A stretch of 64,000 bases of DNA from Acidovorax sp. HDW3 (GTDB taxonomy: Bacteria > Pseudomonadota > Gammaproteobacteria > Burkholderiales > Burkholderiaceae_C). Shown here one piece after another: positions 18,141-25,797 of the stretch (the stretch's first letter is position 1; each line of letters opens with the position of its first letter). The notes under the pieces were generated by a model, which worked only from the letters and a program-made list of their open reading frames with translations, was not told the DNA's origin and did no database searches. The stretch is from the NCBI RefSeq assembly GCF_011303755.1, contig NZ_CP049885.1:2152001-2216000 (forward strand), read 5' to 3'. The position numbers were made by a program, and so were the translations under genes.

Positions 18141-18196
18141 CAAAATCGGCCTCTAGCGCTTATAAAACAAGCGCTAGCAGCTACATTTTTAATAGC
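18141..18196 (-). repeat. Dispersed palindrome between fabH and fabD
   Basis: The plus strand reads CGGCCTCTAGCGCTTATAAA, ACAAGCGCTAGCAGCTACAT, TTTTAATAGC. AGCGCTT/AAGCGCT forms the stem. The element runs into the fabH reading frame: the stop codon and last codons of fabH lie in it. Confidence 0.9.
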
Positions 18197-19161
18197 ACAG
18201 CACCCCAGGTGAAGCCACCGCCCACCCCTTCGAGCAGCACATGCTGGCCTTTTTGCACCTGGCCGGCGCGCACGGCGTTATCGAGCGCGAGCGGAATCGA
18301 CGCCGCCGAGGTGTTGCCATGCTGATCGACGGTGACGACGAGCTTGTCCAGCGGCAGTTTGAGCTTCTTGGCCGTGCCCTGCATGATGCGGATGTTGGCC
18401 TGGTGCGGGATCAGCCAGTCGATATCGGCGTCTTGGAGGCCGGCCTTGTCGAGCGTCGCGCGGGCGGTTTTCTCCAGCACGCCGACGGCGAGCTTGAACA
18501 CCGCCTGGCCATCCATCTGCAGCAGCGGGTTGCCCACCACCTCGCCGCCAGCAACGCCGCCGGGCACACACAGAATGTCCACGTACTTGCCATCGGCGTG
18601 CAGCTCGCTGGCGAGGATGCCGGGCTCGTCGCTGGCTTCAAGCACCACGGCGCCAGCGCCGTCGCCAAACAGCACGCAGGTGGTGCGGTCGTTGAAGTCG
18701 AGAATGCGGCTGAAAATCTCTGCCCCCACCACCAGCGCCCGGCGCGCCGAGCCCGAGCGGATCATGGCGTCGGCCACCGTCAGCGCATAGACGAAGCCGC
18801 TGCACACGGCCTGCACGTCAAACGCCGGGCAGCCATTGGCGCCGAGCTTGTCTTGCAGGATGCAGGCGGTGGAGGGAAACACCATGTCCGGCGTGGACGT
18901 GGCGAAGATGATCAGGTCGATCTCCTGCGCCTGGCGCCCGGCCATGGCCAGCGCCTGGCGCGCCGCGTGCAGGCCCAGGTCGCTGGTTTTTTCTTCCGGC
19001 GCAGCAAAGTGGCGCGCGTGGATGCCGGTGCGCTCGACGATCCACTGGTCGGACGTTGCCACGCCGCGCGCGGCCAGGTCGTCGGTCAGGTTCTGGTTCG
19101 TGACGCGGCGCTGCGGCAGGTAGCTGCCGGTGCCGGTGATGCGGGAGTAACGTGGGTTCAA
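18181..19161 (-). CDS. fabH: Beta-ketoacyl-ACP synthase III
   Basis: Starts fatty-acid synthesis by condensing acetyl-CoA with malonyl-ACP. Cys120 in [12 protein letters not shown] is the nucleophile; the His and Asn of the triad are in [11 protein letters not shown] and [14 protein letters not shown]. The length is 326 residues. The last codons (VLLKM, stop) are encoded by the end of a dispersed palindrome, so the present stop codon appears to have been provided by the element. The start overlaps the plsX stop by four bases. Confidence 0.98.
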   Translation of the reverse strand: MNPRYSRITGTGSYLPQRRVTNQNLTDDLAARGVATSDQWIVERTGIHARHFAAPEEKTSDLGLHAARQALAMAGRQAQEIDLIIFATSTPDMVFPSTACILQDKLGANGCPAFDVQAVCSGFVYALTVADAMIRSGSARRALVVGAEIFSRILDFNDRTTCVLFGDGAGAVVLEASDEPGILASELHADGKYVDILCVPGGVAGGEVVGNPLLQMDGQAVFKLAVGVLEKTARATLDKAGLQDADIDWLIPHQANIRIMQGTAKKLKLPLDKLVVTVDQHGNTSAASIPLALDNAVRAGQVQKGQHVLLEGVGGGFTWGAVLLKM

Positions 19162-20210
19162 GGCTGGGTGGCTGGCGCAACCGGGGCGGCCTGCACCAAG
19201 GCCGGCGCCAGCAGCGGCGCCGCGTGTGCAATGCGTGTCCGGACACGATCGAGCAGGTTGTTGCGGGCCGCATCATAAGCGCGGTTCAAAGCCTGTTCAA
19301 AGGCCAGCGCATCGGCCGAGCCGTGGCTCTTGAACACCAGACCGCGCAGGCCGAGCAGCGCGGCGCCGTTGTAGCGCCGGTAGTCCATGCGCTTCATCAG
19401 GGCCGATAGCACCGGATAGGCCACGATGGCCGCCAGTTTGGTGAAGATATTGCGTTTGAATTCTTGCTTGAGGCCGCCCACCACCATCGAGGCGACGCCT
19501 TCGCTGGCCTTGAGCGCCACGTTGCCGACGAAACCATCGCAGACCACGATATCGACCGTGCCCTTGAAAATATCGTTGCCTTCGACGTTGCCGTAGAAAT
19601 TCAAATCCCCGGCTTCACCCGCCGAACGCAGCAGCTCACCGGCTTTTTTGATGACTTCGCTGCCCTTGATGACTTCCTCACCAATATTGAGCAGACCAAC
19701 GCTGGCTGCGCTGCCTTCTTGCAGCACCGACACCAGGGCCGAACCCATAACGGCAAATTGCAGCAGGTGTTCAGCCGAGCAATCGACGTTGGCACCCAGA
19801 TCGAGCACCGTGGTCGCGCCGCCCTTGTCGTTGGGCAGCTGGGTGGCGATGGCGGGGCGGTCGATACCGTCGAGCGTCTTGAGCAGGTAGCGCGCAATCG
19901 CCATCAGCGCGCCGGTGTTGCCGGCCGAGACGGCAGCCTGCGCGGCGCCATCCTTGACCTGGGCAATGGCCACGCGCATGGAGGAATCTTTTTTCTTGCG
20001 CAGCGCCACTTCCACCGGATCGTCCATGGCCACGACTTCGCTGGCGGCAACGATGCGGGCGCGCGGATGAGCAAAATCACCCAGGCTGGCGGGCAGGCCC
20101 ACCAGCAGCAGCTGGGCATCGGAGTGTTTATCGAGAAACTGGCGGCACGCCGCGAGGGTGACGCGGGGGCCGTGGTCGCCCCCCATGCAGTCAACTGCCA
20201 ATGTGATCAT
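19158..20210 (-). CDS. plsX: Phosphate acyltransferase PlsX
   Basis: Converts acyl-ACP to acyl-phosphate for phospholipid synthesis. The N-terminus [20 protein letters not shown] and the internal [28 protein letters not shown] and [20 protein letters not shown] are all PlsX signatures. The 350-residue length is typical, with a Pro/Ala-rich C-terminal end. In many bacteria plsX is cotranscribed with rpmF; here the 93-base gap between them holds a strong hairpin that could reduce readthrough. Confidence 0.97.
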   Translation of the reverse strand: MITLAVDCMGGDHGPRVTLAACRQFLDKHSDAQLLLVGLPASLGDFAHPRARIVAASEVVAMDDPVEVALRKKKDSSMRVAIAQVKDGAAQAAVSAGNTGALMAIARYLLKTLDGIDRPAIATQLPNDKGGATTVLDLGANVDCSAEHLLQFAVMGSALVSVLQEGSAASVGLLNIGEEVIKGSEVIKKAGELLRSAGEAGDLNFYGNVEGNDIFKGTVDIVVCDGFVGNVALKASEGVASMVVGGLKQEFKRNIFTKLAAIVAYPVLSALMKRMDYRRYNGAALLGLRGLVFKSHGSADALAFEQALNRAYDAARNNLLDRVRTRIAHAAPLLAPALVQAAPVAPATQP

Positions 20211-20240
20211 GGGTGGCGAAGGTCAAGGCCAAAAATAGCG

Positions 20241-20286
20241 GTCAAAACAAAGGCCCGCGCTACCCAGAAAGTAGCCACGGGCCTTG
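20241..20286 (-). terminator. Hairpin with T-rich tail between rpmF and plsX
   Basis: On the minus strand AAGGCCCGTGGCTAC pairs with GTAGCGCGGGCCTT (20271-20285 and 20250-20263) around a 7-base loop, followed by TGTTTTGAC. It looks like an intrinsic terminator or attenuator. It would lower plsX-fab transcription relative to rpmF, although internal promoters could compensate. Confidence 0.6.
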
Positions 20287-20303
20287 GACAGGCTCAAAGC
20301 AGG

Positions 20304-20486
20304 TTAGGCTTCAGACTTGTTCTTGAGCACCTGGCGGCCACGGTAGAAGCCGTTGGGGCTGATGTGGTGGCGCAGGTGGGTTTCGCCGGTGGTCGGCTCC
20401 ACGGCAATGCCGGGCACCGTCAGGGCGTTGTGCGAACGGTGCATACCGCGCTTGGAAGGGGACTTTTTGTTTTGCTGAACAGCCAT
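20304..20486 (-). CDS. rpmF: 50S ribosomal protein L32
   Basis: Component of the large ribosomal subunit. The 60-residue basic protein begins [20 protein letters not shown], the canonical L32 N-terminus, and ends [15 protein letters not shown]. No zinc-binding cysteines are present, as usual in proteobacteria. A GGAG ribosome-binding site lies just upstream of the ATG. It follows yceD by 90 bases, in the conserved order yceD-rpmF-plsX. Confidence 0.98.
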   Translation of the reverse strand: MAVQQNKKSPSKRGMHRSHNALTVPGIAVEPTTGETHLRHHISPNGFYRGRQVLKNKSEA

Positions 20487-20576
20487 GGTGGCTCCTAGGG
20501 TCTTAAGGGTTGGTAAAAACGCGATTCAGCCCATTAAAGACACGAGGGGGATTCGCGCGAAGCCCGCAAGTATAAC

Positions 20577-21140
20577 CTAATCGCTTTTGGGCTCTGCTGC
20601 CGGCTTTTGCTGCAACTGGGCCAAGGCGGCAAAAGGGTTGATTTTGGCGGTATTGGCCTGTGCAAACTCAGCCTCGCCTGCGCTCAGCTGCACCGGCGCC
20701 GGGCATTCGTCGTGCATGGGCACCATGGGCAGGGCCATGAGCAGCTCATCTTCAATCAGCGCGTGCAGATCGAAGTCGCGGCTGAGTACGAGCAAATCCT
20801 CCTCGCTCTCGTCGTCCTGCGCCTCGGCCGTGGCCTCGTCGGCGACGAAACGGAAATCGCGCTCGACCTGCAGCGGCACGTCCACCGACCCCATGCAGCG
20901 CTGGCAATGCATGGGAAAACTCGCCTGTGCCTGCAGCTGCAGCCACACCTGGGGCTCGCCCCCGGTGGCCGTACGCAGCGCGCCCTGGGCCTGCCAATCG
21001 ACAAGCAAATCAGGGTGCAAGCCTTGCGCCTCTTGCGCCAGACGCTCGTAATTCAATAGCGATTCATGGCCACGCAGGGACGCGCCGGCCTGGGCAAAGG
21101 CCTTCACATCGAGGTGGCGGGGGGAGAACTCCTTGGTCAT
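20577..21140 (-). CDS. yceD: YceD family protein (DUF177)
   Basis: Conserved protein linked to 23S rRNA accumulation, found upstream of rpmF in bacteria. The 187-residue protein contains the paired cysteines FPMHCQRCMGSVDVPLQVER, an acidic patch (EATAEAQDDESEEDLLVL) and the C-terminal KINPFAALAQLQQ typical of the family. I selected the ATG at 21140 (MTKEFSPRHLDVKAFAQ), which starts at the conserved region; the longer frame would run into the divergent maf gene. Only 26 bases separate the two divergent start codons. Confidence 0.92.
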   Translation of the reverse strand: MTKEFSPRHLDVKAFAQAGASLRGHESLLNYERLAQEAQGLHPDLLVDWQAQGALRTATGGEPQVWLQLQAQASFPMHCQRCMGSVDVPLQVERDFRFVADEATAEAQDDESEEDLLVLSRDFDLHALIEDELLMALPMVPMHDECPAPVQLSAGEAEFAQANTAKINPFAALAQLQQKPAAEPKSD

Positions 21141-21166
21141 CGCGGCAGTGTAAGAGAATCGCGCCC

Positions 21167-21760
21167 ATGCTTGAATCTCCCGCCCCGCAACGCCCACTGG
21201 TATTGGGCTCGACCTCGCGCTACCGCCGCGAGCTGCTCACCCGCTTGCACCTGCCGTTTACCGTCGCCGCCCCGGCGGTCGATGAAACCCCGCTGCCCGG
21301 CGAGACGCCGCGCACCCTCGCCCTGCGCCTGGCGCTGGCCAAGGCCCAGGCCGTGGCGGCGCTGCAGCCCAAGGCCATCGTCATCGGCTCCGACCAGGTG
21401 GCCGACCTGCACGGCCAGAGCCTGGGCAAGCCCGGCAACCACGAACGCGCCACCGCCCAGCTGCGCCAGATGCGCGGCCAGACGGTGGTCTTTCAAACCG
21501 CCGTCGCCGTGGTCGCCCCGGGCTTTTCCCAGGTGGAGCTGGCCCCGGTGCAGGTGCGCTTTCGTGACCTGAGCGACGCCGAGATCGAACGCTATCTGCG
21601 GGCCGAACAGCCCTACGACTGCGCCGGCAGCGCCAAGAGCGAGGGCCTGGGCATCACGCTGCTCGACGCCATCGACAGCGACGACCCCACCGCCCTCATT
21701 GGCCTGCCCCTGATCCGCACCAGCCGCCTGCTGCGCGCCGCTGGGCTGGTGCTGCCATGA
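21167..21760 (+). CDS. Maf/YceF-type nucleotide pyrophosphatase
   Basis: House-cleaning pyrophosphatase; the YceF subgroup hydrolyses 7-methyl-GTP. The 197-residue protein starts PLVLGSTSRYRRELLTRLHL with the Maf signature S-T-S-R-Y-R. It contains VDETPLPGETP, IGSDQVADLHGQ (catalytic Asp) and YDCAGSAKSEGLGI. The divergent neighbour yceD and downstream rpmF reproduce the E. coli yceF/yceD/rpmF arrangement, which favours YceF over the dTTP-specific Maf. The longer open frame to the left lies antisense to yceD and is rejected. It overlaps the next gene by four bases. Confidence 0.93.
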   Translation: MLESPAPQRPLVLGSTSRYRRELLTRLHLPFTVAAPAVDETPLPGETPRTLALRLALAKAQAVAALQPKAIVIGSDQVADLHGQSLGKPGNHERATAQLRQMRGQTVVFQTAVAVVAPGFSQVELAPVQVRFRDLSDAEIERYLRAEQPYDCAGSAKSEGLGITLLDAIDSDDPTALIGLPLIRTSRLLRAAGLVLP

Positions 21761-22536
21761 GCGCCGCCGCCCTGGGTACGCTCTACCTGGTGCCCGCGCC
21801 GCTCGATTTCGGCTGCGCCAGCCAAGCCCCGCTGAGCGACGCACTGCCCGCCGGCACGCTGCAGCAGGCGGCGCAAATCACCCATTGGGTGTGTGAAAAC
21901 GCCAAGAGCTGCCGCGCTTATTTGAAACGCATCGACGCCCTGCACCCCCTGGCTGCACCGCTGCAGGCGCAGCAAATTGCCGAGCTGCCGCGCGAGGTGC
22001 ACAAAAAAGGCGACCACGGCAGCCAAGGCCAGGCCCGCCTGGACGCGCGCAGCCTGCTCGCACCCCTGCTCGCCGGCCACGACATGGGCTTGGTGAGCGA
22101 GGCCGGAATGCCCGCCGTGGCCGACCCCGGCAGCTCCGTGGTGCGCGCCGCGCACGACCTGGGCGCGCGCGTCGTGCCGCTGGTAGGGCCGGTATCGCTG
22201 CTGCTGGCACTCGCGGCCAGCGGCCTCAACGGCCAGAACTTCGCCTTCGTCGGCTACCTGCCGCAAGACGGTGCCGAGCGTGCGCAGCGCATCCGCGCTC
22301 TGGAGGCGCTGGCGCTCAAAACCGGGCAAACCCAGCTCTTTATCGAAACGCCCTACCGCAACGCCGCCCTGTGGCAAGCCCTGCTGCACACCCTGCAGCC
22401 GGGCACGCGCCTGGCCGTGGCCGCTGGCCTGACCCTGGCCAGCGCCCAGGTCCACAGCCGCAGCGTGCGCGATTGGCAGGGCCACGCCGTACCCGCCGAC
22501 AAGCACACGCCCGCCGTCTGGGCACTGGGCCAGTAA
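21757..22536 (+). CDS. SAM-dependent methyltransferase, RsmI-like (tetrapyrrole methylase fold)
   Basis: A 259-residue protein of the TP-methylase superfamily, related to the 16S rRNA 2'-O-methyltransferase RsmI. It carries GTLYLVPAPLDFG at the N-terminus (versus LYVVATPIGNL in RsmI), GLVSEAGMPAVADPGSSVV (the SAM-binding aspartate-glycine segment) and FVGYLPQD. The N-terminus differs from RsmI and the conserved HEHN-type segment is replaced, so this is a paralogous group often found beside maf in Burkholderiales rather than RsmI itself. The substrate is unknown. The start overlaps the maf stop (ATGA). Confidence 0.85.
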   Translation: MSAAALGTLYLVPAPLDFGCASQAPLSDALPAGTLQQAAQITHWVCENAKSCRAYLKRIDALHPLAAPLQAQQIAELPREVHKKGDHGSQGQARLDARSLLAPLLAGHDMGLVSEAGMPAVADPGSSVVRAAHDLGARVVPLVGPVSLLLALAASGLNGQNFAFVGYLPQDGAERAQRIRALEALALKTGQTQLFIETPYRNAALWQALLHTLQPGTRLAVAAGLTLASAQVHSRSVRDWQGHAVPADKHTPAVWALGQ

Positions 22537-22546
22537 GCACCGGCCC

Positions 22547-23113
22547 ATGCCCTGGCTCGAACCCCTGGCCGCCTTGCTGGGCGTGGTCTCCGTGGCGCTG
22601 ATGGTGCGCCAACGCCCCCTGGCCTGGCCGCTGGGGCTGGTGATGGTGCTGCTCTACGCCATCGTCTTTGCCCAGGCGCGACTGTATTCAGACATGCTGC
22701 TGCAGCTCGTGTACGCCGTGCTGCAGCTCTACGGCTGGCGGCAGTGGCGCCGGGGCGATGCGCCGGCGCTCGCCGTCTCGCGCCTGCCCTGGCCCCGGCT
22801 CGGGCGCGACCTGGCCGCCGGCCTGCTGCTGACCCTGGCGCTGGGCCTGGCGATGAGCCGCTACACCCACGCCCAGCAGCCCTGGCTGGACGCGGCGCTG
22901 ACCGGCTTTAGCCTGGTGGCACAGTTCTGGATGGCACACAAGCGCCTGGCCTGCTGGCCGCTGTGGCTGCTGCTCGACGCCGTGTACGTGGGCCTGTTTG
23001 TGGCGCTGCAAATGCCGCTGACCGCCCTGCTCTACCTGGTGTTCATGGGGCTGGCACTGCAGGGTTGGCGCAGCTGGCGTGCCAGCCTGAACGCACCGGG
23101 CGCTGCACCATGA
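22547..23113 (+). CDS. pnuC: Nicotinamide riboside transporter PnuC
   Basis: Inner-membrane facilitator importing nicotinamide riboside for NAD salvage. The 188-residue protein has about seven hydrophobic segments. Family motifs include LLQLVYAVLQLYGWRQWRRG (substrate-site Q/W residues) and FWMAHKRLACWPLWLLLDAVY. It overlaps by four bases with a ribosylnicotinamide kinase gene, the enzyme that traps the imported substrate. The pair thus forms a two-gene salvage unit behind the maf gene. Confidence 0.93.
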   Translation: MPWLEPLAALLGVVSVALMVRQRPLAWPLGLVMVLLYAIVFAQARLYSDMLLQLVYAVLQLYGWRQWRRGDAPALAVSRLPWPRLGRDLAAGLLLTLALGLAMSRYTHAQQPWLDAALTGFSLVAQFWMAHKRLACWPLWLLLDAVYVGLFVALQMPLTALLYLVFMGLALQGWRSWRASLNAPGAAP

Positions 23114-23628
23114 AGGCCGTGCTGCTCACCGGCCCCGAATCCGCCGGCAAAAGCAGCCTGTGCGCGGCGCTGGCGCAGCACTTTGGCGCGCCGGTGGTGG
23201 GCGAGTACGTGCGCGAGTACATCGTGCAGCAGCAGCGCAACACCTGCTACGCCGACATCACCCCCATCGCCCGGGGGCAGTGGCGGCGCGAGCAGGCGGC
23301 GCGTGCGCAGGCGCCGCCGCTGTTGCTGCTCGATACCAATTTGCTCAGCAACCGCCTGTGGAGCCAAACCCTGTTTGGCCGCAGCCCGGCATGGATCGAC
23401 GCGGCGCTGGCGCGCACGCAGTACGACGCGGTATTCCTGCTCGCCCCCGAGGGCCTGCCCTGGCGGGCCGACGGCCAGCGCTGCCAGCCGGCGCTGGCGC
23501 AGCGCCAGCAGTTTGGCCAGCAGCTAGAACAAGCACTGCAGCAGCTGCAGCAGCCCTATACGCCGGTCACCGGCAGCTGGGCCCAGCGCTGCACGCACAT
23601 CACGGCAGCGGTGCAGCAAATGCTATAA
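23110..23628 (+). CDS. Ribosylnicotinamide kinase (NadR kinase-like, stand-alone)
   Basis: Predicted to phosphorylate nicotinamide riboside to NMN. The 172-residue protein has a P-loop GPESAGKSSL at residues 8-17, EYVREYI, DTNLLSNRLW and APEGLPWRADGQR, matching the kinase domain at the C-terminal end of E. coli NadR but without the repressor and adenylyltransferase domains. The start is fixed by the ATGA overlap with pnuC; the longer frame upstream is inside pnuC. The TAA stop lies in the first bases of a dispersed palindrome, so the element set the present C-terminus. Confidence 0.88.
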   Translation: MKAVLLTGPESAGKSSLCAALAQHFGAPVVGEYVREYIVQQQRNTCYADITPIARGQWRREQAARAQAPPLLLLDTNLLSNRLWSQTLFGRSPAWIDAALARTQYDAVFLLAPEGLPWRADGQRCQPALAQRQQFGQQLEQALQQLQQPYTPVTGSWAQRCTHITAAVQQML

Positions 23629-23673
23629 AAATAGTAGCTACTAACGCAGGTACAGCAAGCGCTACAGGCAGTT
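23622..23673 (+). repeat. Dispersed palindrome at the ribosylnicotinamide kinase stop
   Basis: Reads GCTATAAAAATAGTAGCTAC, TAACGCAGG, then CAGCAAGCGCTACAGGC. It overlaps the stop codon of the kinase gene and is followed directly by a short hairpin with a T-run. Confidence 0.8.
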
Positions 23674-23687
23674 TTGATGCCTTTTTG
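23666..23687 (+). terminator. Possible short terminator after the pnuC-kinase unit
   Basis: AGGCA / TGCCT stem (23666-23670 and 23678-23682), a 7-base loop, then TTTT. The stem is only 5 bp, so it is weak; it lies between convergent transcription units. Confidence 0.35.
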
Positions 23688-23691
23688 ATGC

Positions 23692-24720
23692 TTACCGCAA
23701 CTGCAGGCCGCTGTGCTGCAGCGTCTGCACGGCGCCACCGCCGATGGCGGCGCCAAAGCGCTTGACCAGGCGTTCAGCGACGTTGTCGCGGCGCGTGTAG
23801 TCGATCACGTCCTCGGCCTTGACGACCTCGCGCGCCACGTAGTCCAGGCTGCCCAGATGGTCGGCCAGGCCCAGGTCGATGGCCTGCTGGCCGGTCCAGA
23901 ACAGGCCGCTGAAGGTGTCCTCACCCACCTTCAGGCGCTCGCCCCGGCCTTTTTTCACCACCTCGATGAACTGCTGGTGGATCTGTTCGAGCATGGTCTG
24001 GGCGTAGGTGCGCTGCTTCTCGCTCATGGGGCTGAAGGGGTCGAGAAAACCCTTGTTCGCGCCCGCCGTGAGCAGGCGGCGCTCAACGCCGAGTTTTTCC
24101 ATGGTGCCGGTAAAGCCAAAGCCGTCCATCAGCACGCCGATGCTGCCGACGATGCTGGCCTTATCGACGTAGATTTCATCCGCAGCGGCAGCAATGTAGT
24201 AGGCCGCCGAGGCGCAGCTTTCCTCGACCACGGCGTACACCGGCTTGTCGTACTTGGCGCGCAGGCGGGTGATTTCGTCGTTGATCATGCCCGCCTGCAC
24301 CGGGCTGCCGCCGGGCGAGTTGATGAGCAGCACCACGGCCTGCGAGCCGCTGTCTTCAAAGGCGCTGCGCATGGCCGCGACGATGAGCTCGGCGCTGGCC
24401 TCGGCGCCGCTGGCGATTTCGCCCTTGATATCAACCACCGCCGTATGCGGCGTACTGCTGACGCTGGCGCCCTCGTAGTTGGCCACGCCCCAGGCGATGG
24501 CACCGGCCAGCGCCAGCCACAGCAGGCGCCAGAAAATGCGCCAGCGGCGCGCGGCGCGCTGCTCGCTCAGGGTGGCAAAAACGAGTTTTTCCAGCACCTC
24601 GCGCTCCCAGCCCTGGGTTGGCGGCGGCACGGCGGCGGCCGGCTTGGGCGCTGCGGCCTGGCCCCACAGGTCGGGGGCGGCGCCAGAGTCGGCATTGCCG
24701 GGGCGTTGGGGATCGGTCAT
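23692..24720 (-). CDS. sppA: Signal peptide peptidase SppA-type protease (S49)
   Basis: Membrane-anchored serine protease of family S49 that degrades cleaved signal peptides. The 342-residue protein has a Pro-rich cytoplasmic N-terminus, one transmembrane helix (IFWRLLWLALAGAIAWGVAN, about 60-80) and a periplasmic catalytic domain. INSPGGSPVQAG and the nucleophile region EESCASAAYYIA are present, with the general-base lysine in VDKASIVGSIGV. It is the short single-domain form. The ATG at 24720 was chosen because the family N-terminus begins there; upstream sequence belongs to the Rieske gene five bases away. Confidence 0.93.
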   Translation of the reverse strand: MTDPQRPGNADSGAAPDLWGQAAAPKPAAAVPPPTQGWEREVLEKLVFATLSEQRAARRWRIFWRLLWLALAGAIAWGVANYEGASVSSTPHTAVVDIKGEIASGAEASAELIVAAMRSAFEDSGSQAVVLLINSPGGSPVQAGMINDEITRLRAKYDKPVYAVVEESCASAAYYIAAAADEIYVDKASIVGSIGVLMDGFGFTGTMEKLGVERRLLTAGANKGFLDPFSPMSEKQRTYAQTMLEQIHQQFIEVVKKGRGERLKVGEDTFSGLFWTGQQAIDLGLADHLGSLDYVAREVVKAEDVIDYTRRDNVAERLVKRFGAAIGGGAVQTLQHSGLQLR

Positions 24721-24725
24721 GGTGG

Positions 24726-25106
24726 TCAGGGGAAAGCGGGTTGCAATGAGGGGGCAGTATGCCAGTGCACCTGGCCTGCGGTTTCGGTCAGCTCGATCTT
24801 CACCAGGCTGGCGCCGCAGCAGGGACCCTCGATGCAGCGGCCCGTGTCCGGCGCGTACACCGCGCCATGGGTGGCGCACAACAGCCACTGGCCGCTGTCG
24901 TCAAAAAACTGCCCCTCCTGGTAGTCCATCTCCATGGCCACGTGGGCGCAGCGGTTGAGGTAGGCGTGCACCTGGCCGGCGTAGCGAATGGCGAAAGCTC
25001 GGCAGGGCTGGCCGGCGTAGAGAACGTCAAACGCCACCGCCCGGCCACCGTCTTGCAGTGCGCTGCTGGCGCACAGGGGAATGCAGCGGGGATCGGCGGT
25101 AGTCAC
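24726..25106 (-). CDS. Rieske [2Fe-2S] domain protein
   Basis: Small soluble Rieske protein of 126 residues. The cluster-binding motif is complete: C-x-H in LNRCAHVAMEMDY and C-x2-H in LLCATHGAVYAPDTGRC. Two further cysteines follow (IEGPCCGASL). I chose the GTG at 25106 (VTTADPRC), preceded by an AGAAG ribosome-binding site and lying 22 bases after the gph stop; no ATG is available in the conserved part. The gene order rluC-gph-Rieske-sppA is common in Burkholderiales. The redox partner is unknown. Confidence 0.85.
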   Translation of the reverse strand: MTTADPRCIPLCASSALQDGGRAVAFDVLYAGQPCRAFAIRYAGQVHAYLNRCAHVAMEMDYQEGQFFDDSGQWLLCATHGAVYAPDTGRCIEGPCCGASLVKIELTETAGQVHWHTAPSLQPAFP

Positions 25107-25128
25107 AAATAATTTCTTCTGCGTCGCC

Positions 25129-25797
25129 TCAGGCGTTGTTTTCAAGCCACGAATGCAGGGCCGCCACCGAATCGGCGACGAACAGCGGGCCATGGGCGGC
25201 AAAGCCTTCGGGCGCGTGCGCGCCGTAGCCCACACCGACACTGGCGCAGCCCGCCGCCTGCGCCATTTGCAGGTCATGCGTGGTGTCGCCAATCATCAGC
25301 GTACGCGCCGGCGGCACATCGAATTCGGCCATCAGCTCCTGCAGCATCAGCGGATGGGGCTTGCCCGCCGTCTCGTCGGCGGTGCGCGAGGCATGAAAGC
25401 GCCCGCGCAGCGCCGCCTGCTGCAGCGCCTCGTTCAAGCCACGCCGGCTCTTGCCGGTGGCCACGGTCAGCAGGTGGCCACGCGCCTGCAGGGCGTCGAG
25501 CAGGTCGAGCACGCCAGCGAACAGGCACAGGTCGTCCTGGCGCTGCAGGTAGTGGTAACGGTAGCGGTTGGACAGCTCGGGGTATTTGTCGGCGGGCACG
25601 TCGGGCGCGGCGTGCGCCAGCGCCGGCATGAGGGCCATGCCGATGACGTACGACGCCGCCGCATCGCTGGGTACGGCGCCGCCCACGTCGCGCACCGCCG
25701 CCTGGATGCTGCGCACGATGATGGCCGTGGAGTCGCACAGCGTGCCGTCCCAGTCGAAGGCAATGAGGTCAAAGCGGCGGGCACGGGTCATGGTCAA
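25129..25797 (-). CDS. HAD-family phosphatase, phosphoglycolate phosphatase-like
   Basis: Haloacid dehalogenase-type hydrolase of 222 residues. The nucleophile motif FDWDGTLCDS has Asp15 and Asp17. Motif II threonine (TVATGKSRRG), motif III lysine (KPHPLMLQ) and motif IV GDTTHDLQMAQAAG follow. Gph-type activity is plausible, but in this position beside rluC the protein is often annotated only as HAD hydrolase. The start overlaps the rluC stop by four bases, so rluC and this gene are coupled. Confidence 0.88.
   Translation of the reverse strand: MTMTRARRFDLIAFDWDGTLCDSTAIIVRSIQAAVRDVGGAVPSDAAASYVIGMALMPALAHAAPDVPADKYPELSNRYRYHYLQRQDDLCLFAGVLDLLDALQARGHLLTVATGKSRRGLNEALQQAALRGRFHASRTADETAGKPHPLMLQELMAEFDVPPARTLMIGDTTHDLQMAQAAGCASVGVGYGAHAPEGFAAHGPLFVADSVAALHSWLENNA

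Noticed and set aside
25107-25292. Longer N-terminus for the Rieske protein
   Set aside because: The extra residues are a shadow of gph in another frame; the GTG at 25106 with an AGAAG site fits the gap after gph.
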